Assembly: GCA_015229115.1 (NCBI GenBank)
Contig: JADGCH010000009.1
Span: 1-64,000 of the forward strand
Direction: 5' to 3'
Source of the DNA: Magnetococcales bacterium
Lineage (GTDB): Bacteria; Pseudomonadota; Magnetococcia; Magnetococcales; JADGCH01
DNA length: 64,000 nt
Shown: piece after piece, positions 63,998 to 64,000 of the stretch
How positions within the stretch are numbered: position 1 is the stretch's first letter
Layout of the letters: each line of letters starts with the position of its first letter
Notes under the pieces: generated by a model
The model's input: the letters and a program-made list of their open reading frames with translations, nothing else
Database searches by the model: none
What the model was told of the DNA's origin: nothing
Position numbers and translations under genes: made by a program

Positions 63998-64000
63998 AAT

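Overview
The window looks like a chromosomal segment of a Gram-negative bacterium of the Pseudomonadota. The evidence is outer-membrane proteins, a TolC-type tripartite pump, PqiB/PqiC-type MCE proteins, CcoI/CcoS cbb3-oxidase assembly factors and a dense signal-transduction content. The mix resembles flagellate, microaerophilic, environmentally sensing lineages such as Magnetococcales, but this assignment is an inference from gene content, with no 16S rRNA gene to support it. Coding density is high: no gap longer than about 210 bases lacks a gene. I see no CRISPR array, intact insertion sequence or rRNA.

Layout. 1-3.7 kb: end of a CBS/PAS sensor, a CoA-binding protein, cobalamin genes cobT and cobC, and a LapG-like protease. 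3.8-6.2 kb: PP2C phosphatase, an FHA-tagged adenylate cyclase and a carboxymuconolactone-decarboxylase/Rieske fusion. 6.3-8.9 kb: tandemly duplicated NhaD-like transporters. 8.9-15.7 kb (minus strand): MacA/MacB/TolC efflux genes with gloB, a HAD hydrolase and a Sel1-repeat protein. 15.9-20.6 kb: a chemotaxis operon (STAS, cheY, cheA, cheW, cheB) followed by tRNA-Lys. 20.7-29.1 kb: histidine kinase, Rcp1-like regulator, a receiver protein with a KaiA/RsbU-like C-terminal domain, kaiB, kaiC, a PAS histidine kinase and a large hybrid kinase. This is a Kai-type timing module wired to two-component proteins and the most striking locus here. 29.2-33 kb: an AlbA_2/Schlafen-type regulator, ccoS and ccoI. 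33.1-43.8 kb: a NarL-type regulator, a 1,724-residue Ser/Thr kinase-AAA-GAF-histidine kinase protein, a sodium:solute symporter, an outer-membrane protein, a periplasmic binding protein and a divergent NarX-like kinase. 43.8-44.3 kb: a small hicB/hicA island with a nonsense-disrupted hicA, bracketed by two copies of the kinase 3' end. 44.4-49.5 kb: a PAS-GAF-GGDEF cyclase, a Cys-rich secreted protein and a chemoreceptor. 49.5-60.6 kb: asparagine synthase, an AAA ATPase/small-partner gene pair on the other strand, an SGNH protein with pqiB/pqiC, a DUF2283 gene with a possible DUF4258 remnant, and fdtA/fdtB/glycosyltransferase genes for an amino-deoxysugar glycan. 60.6-64 kb: YbdD/CstA pyruvate uptake, an unknown protein and an H-type lectin domain protein.

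How it fits together. Much of the window is about sensing and output: chemotaxis, Kai timing, c-di-GMP, cAMP, Ser/Thr phosphorylation and several histidine kinases. Alongside are envelope maintenance (MCE, efflux, surface sugar) and microaerobic respiration (cbb3 copper supply). Function calls are by reading motifs and family resemblance only; no database search was run.
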